From assembly GCA_030247855.1 (NCBI GenBank), contig JAPDRN010000017.1, positions 328,160 through 392,159 on the forward strand: a stretch of 64,000 nt of DNA, read 5' to 3'. Numbering within the stretch: position 1 is the first letter of the stretch; each line of letters begins with the position of its first letter. Source of the stretch: Knufia peltigerae. Lineage: Eukaryota; Ascomycota; Eurotiomycetes; Chaetothyriales; Trichomeriaceae. Below, piece by piece: positions 32,595 to 44,345 of the stretch. The position numbers and the translations under genes were made by a program. The notes below the pieces were generated by a model, which saw only the letters and a list, made by a program, of their open reading frames with translations, was not told the DNA's origin and made no database searches.

Positions 32595-35203
32595 GTGTGT
32601 GGGTGAACTTCGGCAACATGGGGATGGGTGTGAGAGGATGCTAAAGCAGCGATATATCGAAGTTGGGAATGGGTAAGCGTGCTGAGAACGGGTTGGTGAG
32701 TGAGACAACGGTGAAAAAGCGGCGTCATTACGAAACGAGGTGAAGCACATTATGAAAACAAAGTAATCTGGACGTGAGGCAGAAAGACAGTGAAGTTCCA
32801 GGTGACAATAAGCACAAGTGAAGATGTCATGGAACAAATGCAACAAAGAGTATCAATAATTTTGCTAGTCTGTATTGCAACTTTAGGTCTATCGCAAGGC
32901 AAATCTTCTCTTGAACAGCACTGTTAACATTTGGTCAGCTTCAGACAAATAGCGAACAATGACGATTTTCAATAACAGAGGGGTTTTCAGATCTAAGCCC
33001 TGTCAAAGGCTGTGGTCGTCAATGCATTGGCTACGTTGACCGTCGTGATAAAATAGAGTAAATCATCATGTGAATGTGCAATATAACAGGAAGGAAAGGG
33101 CGACTTACACGAAATGTCATTGATATCTACAAGGACCTGGAAATTCAGTATTAGTGCCAGGTCTGAGGCGTTTGTTGGACGCGAAGAAAATTTCAACAGC
33201 AAATCAGGCATGACAGTCTCGTCTTGGTCAACTAACGTCGACTTGGACATATGCTTGTCTTTGTGGATGTGTCTGTTCATCATGTTGCAGAGGGATCGAG
33301 CAAGGGACTTTTCACATACAAGAGATGTGAGCACGAAACCTGGTGTTCCGGTCAGTAAAGTTCAGCGATAACGACCGATGTACATGAATGCAGGAGAGTA
33401 GTTTCAGGAAATGCATGAATGGTAGTTTGTGTTTGTCTGCATCAGTTGACTGAATAAGACTCGTCATCTAGAAGAGTTCATCATGGAAAAGGTTGCAATA
33501 AGAGGAAGAAATTGACAACTTACCCCTGACAAGAATTGAACGACTTGGCCGCCTATAACGTCTCTTAGCTGGGAACTTCAAGAAGAATCCAAAAGAGCAG
33601 AAGAAAAGTGCCGAAATCAGTGGGCGAGGTTTTCTAGGCCTGCCGCAATAAGGCATTTCCATCAAGACCAGTCATATGTTGACTGTCGGCGCCCAGTGCC
33701 ATTCATCAAATGATCGCAGGAGGAGAGATCGAAAAGGTAGCCATACCATCTTAAAGACCTGTTGGTGCTTTGTTGAACGTCAGCCAGCTGTACACAGTAG
33801 CCGTGAAAATGAATGCAAAGTGGAACATGCTCGATCAGGAATAGCCATTTGATATCTTCTACGGCTCGAAAGCCTCAGCCGGTAATTTCCAGCGTATATT
33901 TTCAAAAAAAATCATCATGAGAGTGGGCGAGGAAGCAAAGGAAGGAAGGAAGGCACATACCAGAGTCGGAGGGCGAGAGCACCCGAGGTTTGAGAAAACG
34001 CAGGAGAGTACTATCGTTTGAAGTCAGCTTCAGGACAGGAAGGTAGGATGCAGCGTGGTGGAAGACACTCGATTGATCAGACTGACGTGCAATGCGATTT
34101 GAGTTTCATTCCCCGAAGGGTCAAAGACTCTAGTTTGTTACGGTATGCAGATTCATCACAGTGCTGAGAAGGATATGTTGCGGACTCACCTCGATAGTCT
34201 GGCTCCTGCCACCGCTCAAAGGTGTGACCATGGATGTTTTTCAGCATGGTGCCGCATGGTCTCTACCACCTCTTGCATGATCTATTCCTTTTGCCATGTA
34301 GGATTCGATCGTATGAGAAGGATATTGGCGAATCTACCGGGTTAGCCGCGTATCAAGCATGGGAACTCCCTGAATCTCGACATGGCTCTCCAGAAGGATA
34401 TTCGACAAGAACATCTCCCTGTCGACAAAGAAATTGTACCTCGGTGACATTAACCAAGAACGAGTAATGTAAATGATAGCCACAAGTACGAAAGCGTGTC
34501 GTCTAAAGCTTGTGGACACACGACTTGACTCAACTAGATTTTTTTGTCCCTGCAAAAATAAATACAACAGATTTCTTTAGGAACTGATTTCGAGGGTTAG
34601 ATCATATAAGCACGAGACGCAGTCTTGGCTGCGCTTTGACACTTTGGGATTAGCACAACCCAGTCAGTGCAAGTTGGCCGAGACCGCGAGATCACAGTAT
34701 CCGACGACTTCATTGGCCATGGCTTCACAAATAGCCGCCTGGCCTTTCTTACAACACATGTTCAGAACTCAGCGCCATCCCGCATTGTTTCTAGGGTTCC
34801 TGCACCTCTGTCCCGCCTGATCCAATCTACGTTGTCTCCGTTGTCGCAAGATCCTCTGTCTCCAACCAGGATGGCTGTTTACCAGAGAACCCTGCTGGGC
34901 AGCTTTTCTCTAGCGGCCGCCTCATGGGCAAGAATAGAACACTGCTATTCCCAATCCCCCGGATTCAAACACCAAGCGTTGGCTTGATCATCACCAGACT
35001 TTACCCTTTCTTTGCGTTTTGGCGTTTCGAGTCTGCTTTACTTGTTGCTATATCACATTCCGAATCTATCTTTGAAACGGTTGCTGTTGCCCACGCCATG
35101 CGGTGTATCCCAACTGTGACGTGGAGCCGGTCGGCGCTTAGCCCACCAATGTTGTAGGACTGGCTATCTTTCGAAGAACGCTCTTCTGTATGAAACGTCC
35201 ATC
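32595..35203. other. 2.6-kb region with exon-like fragments, gene model unresolved
   Basis: Two neighbouring genes diverge from here. On the minus strand several open segments are bounded by good splice signals (34567-34336, 34250-34190, 34000-33961, 33860-33730, 33650-33525, 33340-33109, 33032-32993). They do not combine into one clean frame over the whole stretch. GAAGGAAGGAAGG lies near 33940. On the plus strand I see no gene. Confidence 0.4.
32993..33340 (-). CDS. Possible terminal exons of an unknown spliced gene
   Basis: A minus-strand frame from a CAG acceptor (about 33340) reads FVLTSLVCEKSLARSLCNMM and continues to NFQVLVDINDIS, where GTAAGT (about 33108) starts an intron. Splicing to the TAG acceptor near 33033 keeps the frame and gives SNALTTTAFDRA plus stop at 32993. 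A preceding exon (about 33650-33525, PRKPRPLISALFFCSFGFFL, donor GTAAGT) has the matching phase. No domain recognised. It could be a real small gene, a decayed one, or chance. Confidence 0.25.
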   Translation of the reverse strand, partial: GFVLTSLVCEKSLARSLCNMMNRHIHKDKHMSKSTLVDQDETVMPDLLLKFSSRPTNASDLALILNFQVLVDINDISCKSPFPSCYIAHSHDDLLYFITTVNVANALTTTAFDRA

Positions 35204-38200
35204 ATGTCCATGTACGTCTGGGCTTCTTGAAAACACGCTTCACCCACAAGCTGACCCCTCAAAAGTCGACCGTGGTCCGTCGGTGAACAGGCGCAATACT
35301 CCCCAAGTACTGTTGCCTTTCCTCCTCCTCCTCCTCCTCCTCCTCCTCCTCCTCCTCCTCCACCCAGGGATGGCCAGTCTGCAGCCTCTCCAGCCCGACC
35401 TAGAAGTCTTGCAATCCCGTCCCCATTGACCATTAATGCTACTTCGCGTCCCATTTTCACGCAAACGCCGATTTCCGCGACATCTTTGCATGGCCCATTT
35501 TCTCCCATCTACGCGTCCTCGCCCGGCCCCAGCCCAAGGACGGTGTTGCCCATGGCCGGAAGAGCGTCGACCTCGTCGCATTACAATGTTCCATATGATC
35601 CGAGGGAATGGGTTGAGGGCAGTCGGAGGTCGTCGATGGTTGTGGAAACTCGACCTACGGAAGGTCAACCCGAAGGTGCTCAATGTCTTCTGAATACCTA
35701 TGACATTCAAACACAGGGACTGATTGCGCTTTTATTGCAGATGGCATGTCAAATCCTCCACCACCGTATACTGCTCCGCAAGCTCGAGAGGCTGTTGTCA
35801 CAAGTGGCAGCTCCACCGTCTCTCCTGCAGATTCAACGTTTACCGGCGGGAATCAATCCAGGATAGGCACACCTGCCAGCACTGTGGGTGTGGTATCGCC
35901 ATTCACACAGTTACCGTATTCCTTAGACAATGGCAGCGGTGTCCCTTCGAGTTTTCCCAAAGTGACTCAGCATTCGAGCAGTGCAGCTCGAGTCACTGGC
36001 ATCGATAGTCGAATAGCTCGAATCACCATGGGCATGGACCATGTTGACGCTCGGTCGTCGCCCGCAGTTGCTGTTGCGAGGCCAGCTTCGATAGCGAGTC
36101 TTTCGATCAATACTGCCGCTGCTCAGAAAAGCTTCTTGCCTGCTATACTACAAGATGGCGAAAACGTTCCTGGAGCGTTCCCTCCATCTTCGAGAAGAGC
36201 CGCGTCTGCTGGTGCAACCTCTTCGCATACCTCAAGTAGCCAAGGCTATGGAGGCTCTACATCAAGATCGTCATCGAAACAGCGTAGTTGGCAACCCGGA
36301 ATGCCTCTACCTGGCCCACCTCCTGGGCCCCCGCCACCAGCCACTAGATCACAGAGTGCAACGGGAGTGCGAATGTTGTCTCAGGGTCAAGCATCAGGAT
36401 CAAATACTCGTTCTCATCATCGAGCATCCGTTCATGCTCCAGTTCTGAGTCCAATGCCGCCTACGCCAGCTAATTGGAGGGACGACTCGACTTCGCGATC
36501 CAATTCCCGAGCTCCAATAGCGCTCCACATCGAGACTTCCAACTTGGATCGCAGTAGCGTCAACACAGCTGGCTTAAGTCGAAGCGCGGCGATGCGAGTA
36601 TCTTCTGCCAGGGGTCTTCTTGAGCGGCGAAAACATAGACGCAGCCTCCATGAGGGATCTCAAACTGATTTCAGTGCGCTGACCATCGAGACAGATCCAT
36701 GGCTGGATGGTAGAAGTCCCGGTGGGATTAGTACTGATCAGTCCCCAACACTTGATTCCCTTCTGTCGGGGCCATCTACACCCGCGACAGATCGCAGAGG
36801 CTCTCATACAGGCTCCCGTACAGGTTCCCGTACAGGATCCAGCAAGCCGCTTACGCCTCTTTTACCCCCTAAAACACTCCCAACCCCTCCCCTGAGCCAC
36901 AGAAATCCCATGTCTGCCCACAGCGCTCTCCCTTCCAATGCTTCGTCAGTTGGCGATATTGTACCGGGTGGAACCGAAGAATTCACCAGGGAGGCCTCTC
37001 GTCGACACGAGGAGTTCCTCCTTCGCGAAAGCCAAGCAACTACAGATCTGGAGCGTTTGCAACTTTTCATGGCTTTCGTCGTTGCAGAGTCACAGATCCG
37101 AAGAGAAAGGTATCGTTCAGCATTTGTGGATGGGGGTTTTGATCCATCGATCTTAAAGGCGCAAATGTTCCAGGAGGTAGCCATTGAGGGAGCACCGACT
37201 TCTGCTTTTGACAAGGATCGGGCTTTCCTTGGTAGCCAAAACCCAGAGACATCATGGTGGAAAGAATATCGCCCGGCGCTGTCTCCGATAGCGAGCATGA
37301 GCAATGATGAAGCTAGCTCTCGAGGCCGAACTGCAAGTCGCTGGTGGCAATCTCAAAGCGGTTCAGAAGTTGAGGGCGGACCCAAAAAGATGAAGAGATC
37401 TAAGAGGGAATCCAAATACATGGGGTTACCCGCGCTTTCGGTTCAAGAGGTATTATCTGAAGCTGACACGCCTACCAATCTCGACGAGCTGTATAGGGGT
37501 GAGGACGTGTACCCTGCAGAAAAAGCCGACCCAGAGTCATTCGGCATCTATGAAGGTGATGAGATCGATCCGACCTTTGACAAAACGTCCGAAAATACGT
37601 ACGAGCCCACTGCCATGGACATCTCCAGGTTCATCACCCTTCCACCTCCGTACCCGAGGCATCACCCAGCTGTCAATAACAGCCATCCTAAGTTGATAAC
37701 ATACCGGAACGCCGTCCGAAAATTGAGCGATCTCGGTGAGATACAGCGACGGAGAGGTCGGCATGATCTCAGCGTCGAGGCACTGCGAGCAGAACACCAA
37801 CGGAGAATGTCAGAAGGGCGACAAGCATTCAAAGCGAATATCCAGCAGCAAATCGAAGAGGGCAGCATTACCTATGCAGATGCGGCAGAAGCCGAACACG
37901 CCTTGCGACTAGATGAGCGTGCCGCCGAGAAGGGATGCCTCCAAGCCGAGTTTGATACGCTTCAGGACGTGGTCATAAATCCGATGCATGACATGCTAAA
38001 TGAGCGGGCGACACAACTTAACAACAACATTAATGACTTGGTGGAAAATCTTGTAGCGGAAATGCACACTTCGAACTTGGACCGACCCCAGCAAGAGGGA
38101 GATGCGACGCCTGAAATTCTCGAATATCTCACGCAACTCAAGTGGTTGTTTGAGACTCGAGAAACCATTCACAAGGAAATTTTTGATCTTTTGAGCACAC

Positions 38201-38907
38201 GAAACGACAAGTACAAGGCAATTGTGTTGTTACCCTACCATCAAGCCGGTAATTTGGAAAAGATTCGAGACACCGAGGACTTTTTTGCGCGAGATAGCCT
38301 CGGCCGTCGAAGGATTTTTTGCGAAGAGTCTCTTGACCGTCATCGGAACTTTGTCCGACTCGTCGCCGAGAACGTCGGGCAAGAGGTGGAATTGCAATCG
38401 TCATCGTTCTGGGACATCGCGCCCAATCTACTCGAGATGGTACAGAAGATCCCAGACGAGATGTACCAACTGGGTCCGATCGCAATCCCGGATTCCGAGT
38501 ATCTGGAGAACCCCACGTATCACGAATACCCTCAGCAGTACTTGTACACTCTCCTCGACCACGCGGAGAAATCCACGTACCAGTTTATTGAATCTCAGAT
38601 CAACCTGCACTGTTTGCTGCACGAGGTGAAAGGGGTACTCATAGGAGCGGAAATCCGTGCTGCAGAGGCCGCGAGGGCTTGTGAGCAACTTGTCAATGAT
38701 GGGCCCTCGGATGATAAGGCAGACCCGAGACTGGCAAGAGAAGAACGAGAAGCGTCGGCGACGGCTGAGCTTAAGCAGCAAGTTGGCATGATTGAGGAAC
38801 AGTGGCTGGATGCGCTAGGTAGTGCGTTGCAAGGCAAGAAGAAACAGGTGCACGAGTTTTTGGAGAGTATTGGTGGATGGGATGAATCCATGCAAGAGGA
38901 GGGATGA
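35204..38907 (+). CDS. Large polyproline/Ser-rich protein with coiled coils, unknown
   Basis: I do not recognise a named family. Exons are 35204-35211, 35266-35675 and 35741-38907, giving 1194 aa. The first exon is only 8 nt (ATGTCCAT); GTACGT...CTGAC...AAAG fits intron 35212-35265, and the second intron is 35676-35740. The N-terminal 400 residues are disordered. They include 15 consecutive Pro near residue 22, from a CCT repeat, and SRPIFTQTPISATSLHGPFSP and SSHYNVPYDPREW motifs. SHTGSRTGSRTGSSK forms a short Gly-Ser-Arg repeat near residue 500. From about residue 540 it becomes helical and charged (RRHEEFLLRESQATTDLERLQ; later LSDLGEIQRRRGRHDLSVEALRAEHQRRM), consistent with coiled coils and a scaffold role. 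The C-terminal 350 residues look globular. The start model is an inference, but it restores frame and an ATG. Confidence 0.75.
35321..35364 (+). repeat. (CCT)13 microsatellite encoding polyproline
   Basis: Thirteen CCT repeats followed by CCA, inside exon 2 of the 1194-residue protein and in the proline frame. Length changes would alter the Pro tract without breaking the frame. Confidence 0.9.
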
Positions 38908-39150
38908 TTTGGGATACATGTGTAAGTATGAGAGATGCCAATTGATATGATACATATGATGACGATGAATGGATTAATGGGGCCTACCAGTAATGGGTCA
39001 ATGATGACAAGTCCTTTGGTGAATTGGCTCCTTCTCCTACTTTTACTCGGTGGCATACTGTAAGAAGAAAGTGTATGCCTTTGGTCGTATTCGCGTACGC
39101 CGCTTTGAGATTTTGCCCCGATCTAGAAATCAATGCGAGTTACAACATTG

Positions 39151-39183
39151 ATACCTACCGTACCTACCTAGGTACCTAGGTAA
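39151..39183. repeat. CCTACCTAGGTACCTAGGTA palindrome cluster
   Basis: Overlapping self-complementary CCTAGG/GGTACC units next to a CGGAGTA pair at about 39201-39215. Confidence 0.7.
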
Positions 39184-39240
39184 CCAGATAACCATCTGAC
39201 ACGGAGTACGGAGTATTACGAGTTACCACCTCGACACCAC

Positions 39241-39265
39241 GTGTGTGTGTGTGTGTGTGTGTGTG
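39241..39265. repeat. (GT)12 microsatellite
   Basis: Uninterrupted GT repeats directly after a CACCAC segment. Confidence 0.9.
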
Positions 39266-39718
39266 CATGGGACCACGACCATCACCTGTTTTCTGATCCC
39301 CTTTGATAATAAAACAACGAATACGAGTACGAGAAAGTCGAGTTGGCTCGAAAGAGGATCCTGGAATTGGCACTTGAAACCGTGGGACGAATATACATGC
39401 TTGCCGACTAACCGAACATTAAAGTCGATTGATATTCCTTGCAACTGAGAGATACTGGATTATTATCGTACAGAGTAAATACTGTACCCATAAGCAAGGT
39501 GATATTCTAAAATGAGAAAGAAGTTGTTCGCAGTGACAAGTCATGTGTGTACTCCGTACTCCGTATTCGTACTGTATGTAGGTGTGCATACGTCATACCT
39601 TGTCATCGAATATCCGTATATCGAAACCCAAAAATTACAACCCTGGGGCATCTTCACACTACCTGTAATATTTGCTGGTAAGTATCATGATCGACAAAAG
39701 GTTTCCTTTACCTGCCGT

Positions 39719-39721
<3 letters not shown>

Positions 39722-39759
<38 letters not shown>
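39722..39759. repeat. (TC)19 microsatellite
   Basis: Uninterrupted TC repeats in the intergenic region; they produce false SLSL reading frames. Confidence 0.9.
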
Positions 39760-39762
<3 letters not shown>

Positions 39763-39921
39763 TATGTCGGGGGGCGGGCTTGTCTGCATAGCTCAGCGCT
39801 CCAAATTACCATATATATTCATGTCCGTCTTCAGAAGAGAAATTACAGATGGAGATCGAAACCTGTTCACCTTCACGATAAAAAGTTCTCGTACTCATAC
39901 TCAGTACCTGAAACTACCCTT

Positions 39922-39950
39922 GTACCTACTTCGTACCTACCTAGGTACCA
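39922..39950. repeat. Second GTACCTACCTAGGTACC palindrome
   Basis: Same CCTACCTAGGTA core as at 39151-39183, preceded by GTACCTACTTC. Confidence 0.7.
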
Positions 39951-41004
39951 AGTATACATTATTGCACAAATTATTGTGTGGGATGCGATACTTTTGTACG
40001 GATAACGGAAACTATAGCCTTCCTCTCTCTACTCCCCATCCTCCATACGGAGTATGCGTAATTCAACCCGCCTTTTTGGACTTGACACAAGGTGGGGTGG
40101 AAAAAGGGCGTTGGCCCTACATACAAGTACAATAGTATGTACGAGTACAGTGTTGTTATGTACATACTCCGTGCGGATCGTCCAAAAGGAATTCTCCGTG
40201 AATAACCTCTGATCACTACTATACTCGTTATTAGTAGAAGACAAGGGGGATGTGCTTTGGATACTTCCCGTCCTCTCACACAAAGATCGACACACTTCAA
40301 TGGCACGTTGTCGCCTTGGATCGACATTCCGCCTGACCATCTTTGAAATGCTTCCCGTGCCGTGAGAGGCTCAATACACCTGAAAATCCCTTGCCCTCCA
40401 TCGTTCGATCGACTGTTTGCAAGCACGAGTAACGTACTCCAGTACTCCAATATACTCCCCGTGCTCCATAACATGTCTCATGGAGCTTGTGTCTCCCACC
40501 ACCTCCGCAATCCTTCTCCTCGTGCTCCCCGTTACAATCGAATACGAGTACTCGTAGTCGTAAGGCGGCCCACCAGCACAGACACACCAAAGTACGAGGC
40601 TACAAGGACCCATCCATGTTCATAGCTCAAAAACTCCCACCAACAACCAAAAAAAGAAACTAAACGCATTTTAGCCCTCCCAAACAATAGTCGCTTGTAT
40701 CAAAACTATGACGTCGTCGTCCCTCCTGCGGTATTCTGGGTGGGTATCCTGCGGCAAGGGCCCTTTGCCGTGCAACCGACTGCAACAATAATGAGTACTT
40801 GTTGGGTGAAGAGATAAGACGTACAAGAATTACCGTGGGATCGTTCTTGGTTCTCTTGACTTTGCTTATATCTCTTGTATCTTCCCATAAGACCCCGTGT
40901 GTCTGTGTCCACCCAGGAAGCAATACCTCCACGCCAATTCTCTCGTCCATCAGCGGCGCATTGACTTGACACAGACGAAAAAAGACTGCATATGCCAGGC
41001 CATC

Positions 41005-43341
41005 ATGGCGGATAACGAAAAGATCCAAGAGTCCAACGAGAAGCGCTCCCACTCTAGCGAGAGGACGGCCACCGGCGCAAACACCACCAATGTCGAAAAC
41101 GTTGACCGACCACGCAAGAAGAGCTTTACCGATGTCGACACCGGGCACCTCAGTGCCGCGTTCGAGAACCCTCTGAGTGACATTCCCAAAGAACAGCTGT
41201 TGACCGAGGTTGACACATTCTGCAAAGACAACAATCTTATGGAATATGTCGACGCATTCCGAAAAGGTGCATTGGTCGCCCAGAACCCTCATGCGCTTCA
41301 GTCCATCAGTGAACTGACCCCGGAGGACCACGAGGTTCTCCTGAGGGAACATACTCATCGATGGAATCAACCATTGACCTTGTACTGGCTCGTCATCATG
41401 TGCTCCCTCGCCGCTGCTGTGCAAGGCATGGATGAGACGGTCAACAACGGCGCCCAGGCACTGTATCTCAAGCAACTCAATATTACCACAGATCGATTCT
41501 CAAAGGACATGGTAGACAACTTGACGGGCCTTGTTGTTGGCGCCCCGGTAAGTTGTCATCATTCGTTGACATGATCCATCCACTGACGGAGCCGAAATCT
41601 AGTATCTGTGCTGTGCGATCCTCGGTTGCTGGTTGACTGAGCCCTGCAACAAAGTTTTTGCTCGTCGAGGCACCATCTTCATATCCTGCTTCATCGCTGC
41701 GGTGGCCTCCATTTGGGAAGGTGTTGCCAATTCCTGGGTCAATCTGTTCCTGGCGCGATTTGTTCTCGGTATGGTGACCTCACCTCTGGATCACCATGCA
41801 CTCTACTGATTCTTGGTATCAGGTCTGGGCATTGGTCCAAAATCTTCCACCGTTCCCGTGTATTCGGCCGAATGTGCACCGGCCCCTATTCGAGGCGCCT
41901 TGGTTATGATGTGGCAAATGTGGACAGCTTTTGGTGAGTATTCCACCGCACAATTCGATCGTCGGCATTGAGACCGTCTCTAACCAAGTTCCAGGTATCA
42001 TGCTGGGGAACATTATGGGCGTCGCTTTCGGCGGACTTGCTCCCGATCTCGGCTGGAGACTCATGCTTGGTAGCACTGTCGTTCTTCCTCTCATTGTGTG
42101 CGCTCAGGTATATTTCTGTCCCGAAAGCCCAAGGTAAGGAGAAGCGGTCCATGGCAATTGCGGCTTGTCACTAAAATGGAATGACAGATGGTACATTCAA
42201 CATAAACGGCCCGAGAAGGCTTTCCGTTCTTTCCAGCGTTTGAGACACAGCGATCTTCAGGCTGCTCGAGATACCTACTATACCTATGTGGGTGTCGAGT
42301 TGGAACGAAAAGCCAACCGAGGCAAGAACTTGTTCACTCAATTCGTCGAGTTGTTTACTGTGCCTCGCAATCGACGAGCGACTCTGGCGAGCTGGATCGT
42401 CATGTTTGGACAGCAATGTGAGTACTCTTCTCGGTGCCTTTCTGCGTCGATCCTCGTTGCTGACGGATTGCAGTCTGTGGCGTCAACGTCATTGCTTATT
42501 ACAGCACCACGGTACGCTTTCGAGCCTCGTTTCGATCGTACCCCAAAGTCTTGCTAACAAATTCCAGATCTTTATCGAATCAGGATACTCAACCAACTCT
42601 GCTCTATTGGCGTCTATGGGCACTGGCATCTTGAATTGGGTCTTTGCCATTCCGGCCGTGTTCACGATCGATAAATGGGGTCGGAGAAATTTATTGCTGT
42701 TTACCTTCCCTTTCCTTGCCATCTTTCTGCTGTGGACCGGCTTCAGCTTCTGGTTCCAGGCGCCAAAGGCCAAGGTCGGCATGGTGACTACCGGAATGTA
42801 CCTGTTCGGTGAGGAAACATGTCTTTCCCAATGATATCCGAGTCGAAACAGATTGCTGATCATTCGCAGAGGTCTTCTACTCTCCTGGTGAAGGGCCAGT
42901 CCCGTTTACCTACTCTGCCGAGGCCTTCCCAGTCCACGTGCGTGATGTCGGCATGTCCTGGGCCACGGCAACAACATGGTGTTTCAACTTCATCTTGAGT
43001 TTCTCGTGGCCACATCTGTTGACCGCGTTCAAGCCACAAGGTGCATTTGGCTGGTACGGTGCATGGTGTATCATATTGTGGTTCTTGATTTTGCTTTTCG
43101 TCCCTGAGACCAAGGTACGTCGCACAGGACTTCGGCGGCTGTGTCTAAGGGCGGTACTAATGATGAATTGTAGGCACTCACCCTGGAAGAACTCGATCAA
43201 GTATTCGGTGTTAGCACACGCAAGCACATGAGTTACCAGTTGAAGAATGCCGTCTGGCACTTCAAGACGTGGATTTTGAGGCAGAAGCTCGAACCCATGC
43301 CAGAGTTCTACCAACGAGCAGAGAAGCTCAACGAAGCATAG
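41005..43341 (+). CDS. MFS sugar/polyol transporter
   Basis: Plasma-membrane proton-coupled sugar or polyol carrier of the sugar porter family. Nine exons: 41005-41547, 41603-41768, 41823-41933, 41995-42133, 42188-42417, 42474-42511, 42568-42808, 42870-43114 and 43174-43341; 626 aa. All eight introns are about 50-60 nt with GT...AG ends and matching phases; the sixth exon is only 38 nt. Family marks: a long charged cytosolic N-terminus, GMDETVNNGAQALYLKQL after the first helix, PVYSAECAPAPIRGALV, the PESPRW motif, DKWGRRNLLL between helices 8 and 9, and VFYSPGEGPVPFTYSAEAFP. VPETKALTLEELDQVF closes helix 12. The conserved helix-7 segment is present only as FCGVNVIAYYSTT. The substrate cannot be read from sequence. 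The N-terminus resembles fungal polyol/inositol carriers. Confidence 0.88.
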
Positions 43342-44345
43342 ATGTGTGCGGAAGACGTATATTGAGACTAGGGACGTGCCGTATTAGATACGCGAGACGG
43401 GATTTTCGACAAGATTACATGCACCGTTGGTTGCTTGACCTTCCTTCCGCTACGCCCTGGGTACATGTCCGGGGCAGTGGGATCAAGAAGCGAGGATAGG
43501 GTAGGATTTGCAAGATTGTTGTCGTATGTGTTGGACGTCAGCAGCGTGGAAAATGACTCTTACAAGAGATTCAGTGATGAGAGATTCTTACACGATGGTA
43601 CTTAATCAACATAGGGGCAAGGCTTGGTGAATAAGATGATAACTGATGACCAAGATGAAGCAATACTCCTCGTATCGGAGGACTGTGCTACTCCGTGCCT
43701 GCGCCTGCATTTCTGGTTGCTCGGTGTTGAAAGGCCGAGATATTAGAGATGCGGGTGTTTGCGGGAGAAACTCAGCGTTCTTAGATGCCCCGAAGCGCCC
43801 TCCAATTGCCCCTCCAAACACCTCCAACGCAGTGATGCTGGGGGCAAATCGGGAGAAACAGGAAGCGTGGTGACCTCGGCGACAGTTGAGGTCATGGCCC
43901 CTCATCTGCTCTCGTCCATTACTGTGTCCCTCGAGCTCGAACTGACTGAGAATGTTCGGATCACGCATCTGGCATGCGGAGTGTCATCCACAATTGGTCT
44001 TTGCCTTCCTGCTCCCCCTTCCCGAAACAATTCCTTCTCGTGTGTGAAAGCAATGCCTCGACTACCCGAAAGATGGGGCTGTTCGGAATGATAAACATTC
44101 CTCGAATCCTTCGTTGGCAATTACAATTGAATCTACTCTGTCCCATTTCGCTCAATCTTCTTCTTCTACTGTCTGCCATCTCACAATCTTGCGTGTCTAT
44201 ATCACCTGTGCTTCTCGTGTACAAAGCCCTACAGCTACCCACAACCCTCATCCGATCGTGACGTCGACTTGGTTGTTTCCATTTCCCCGGATTTGAAAAT
44301 CTCGCGTGCTTTGCTCTTCAACCAACTTCCTACTCTACCGACAAC
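43342..44345. promoter_or_regulatory. Intergenic and promoter region of fbp1
   Basis: 1.0 kb between the transporter and fbp1. It has C-rich patches (about 43788-43830 and 43890-43905, containing CCCCT) and a pyrimidine-rich stretch near 44150-44330. The C-rich sites could bind stress or carbon-catabolite regulators, but this is not shown. No gene seen. Confidence 0.4.

Larger units (their letters stand above)
38908..41004. other. 2.1-kb repeat-rich intergenic region
   Basis: No gene. Holds a (GT)n run, a (TC)n run, several TACCTAGGTA palindromes (39151-39183, 39922-39950) and many TACGGAGTA/TACTCCGTA copies (about 39201-39215, 39549-39570, 40045, 40163). The last few hundred bases should include the promoter of the transporter gene. 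Confidence 0.6.

Noticed and set aside
39512..40135. 207-codon plus-strand frame with an SLSLSL run
   Set aside because: The run is the TC microsatellite; the rest shows no coding features.
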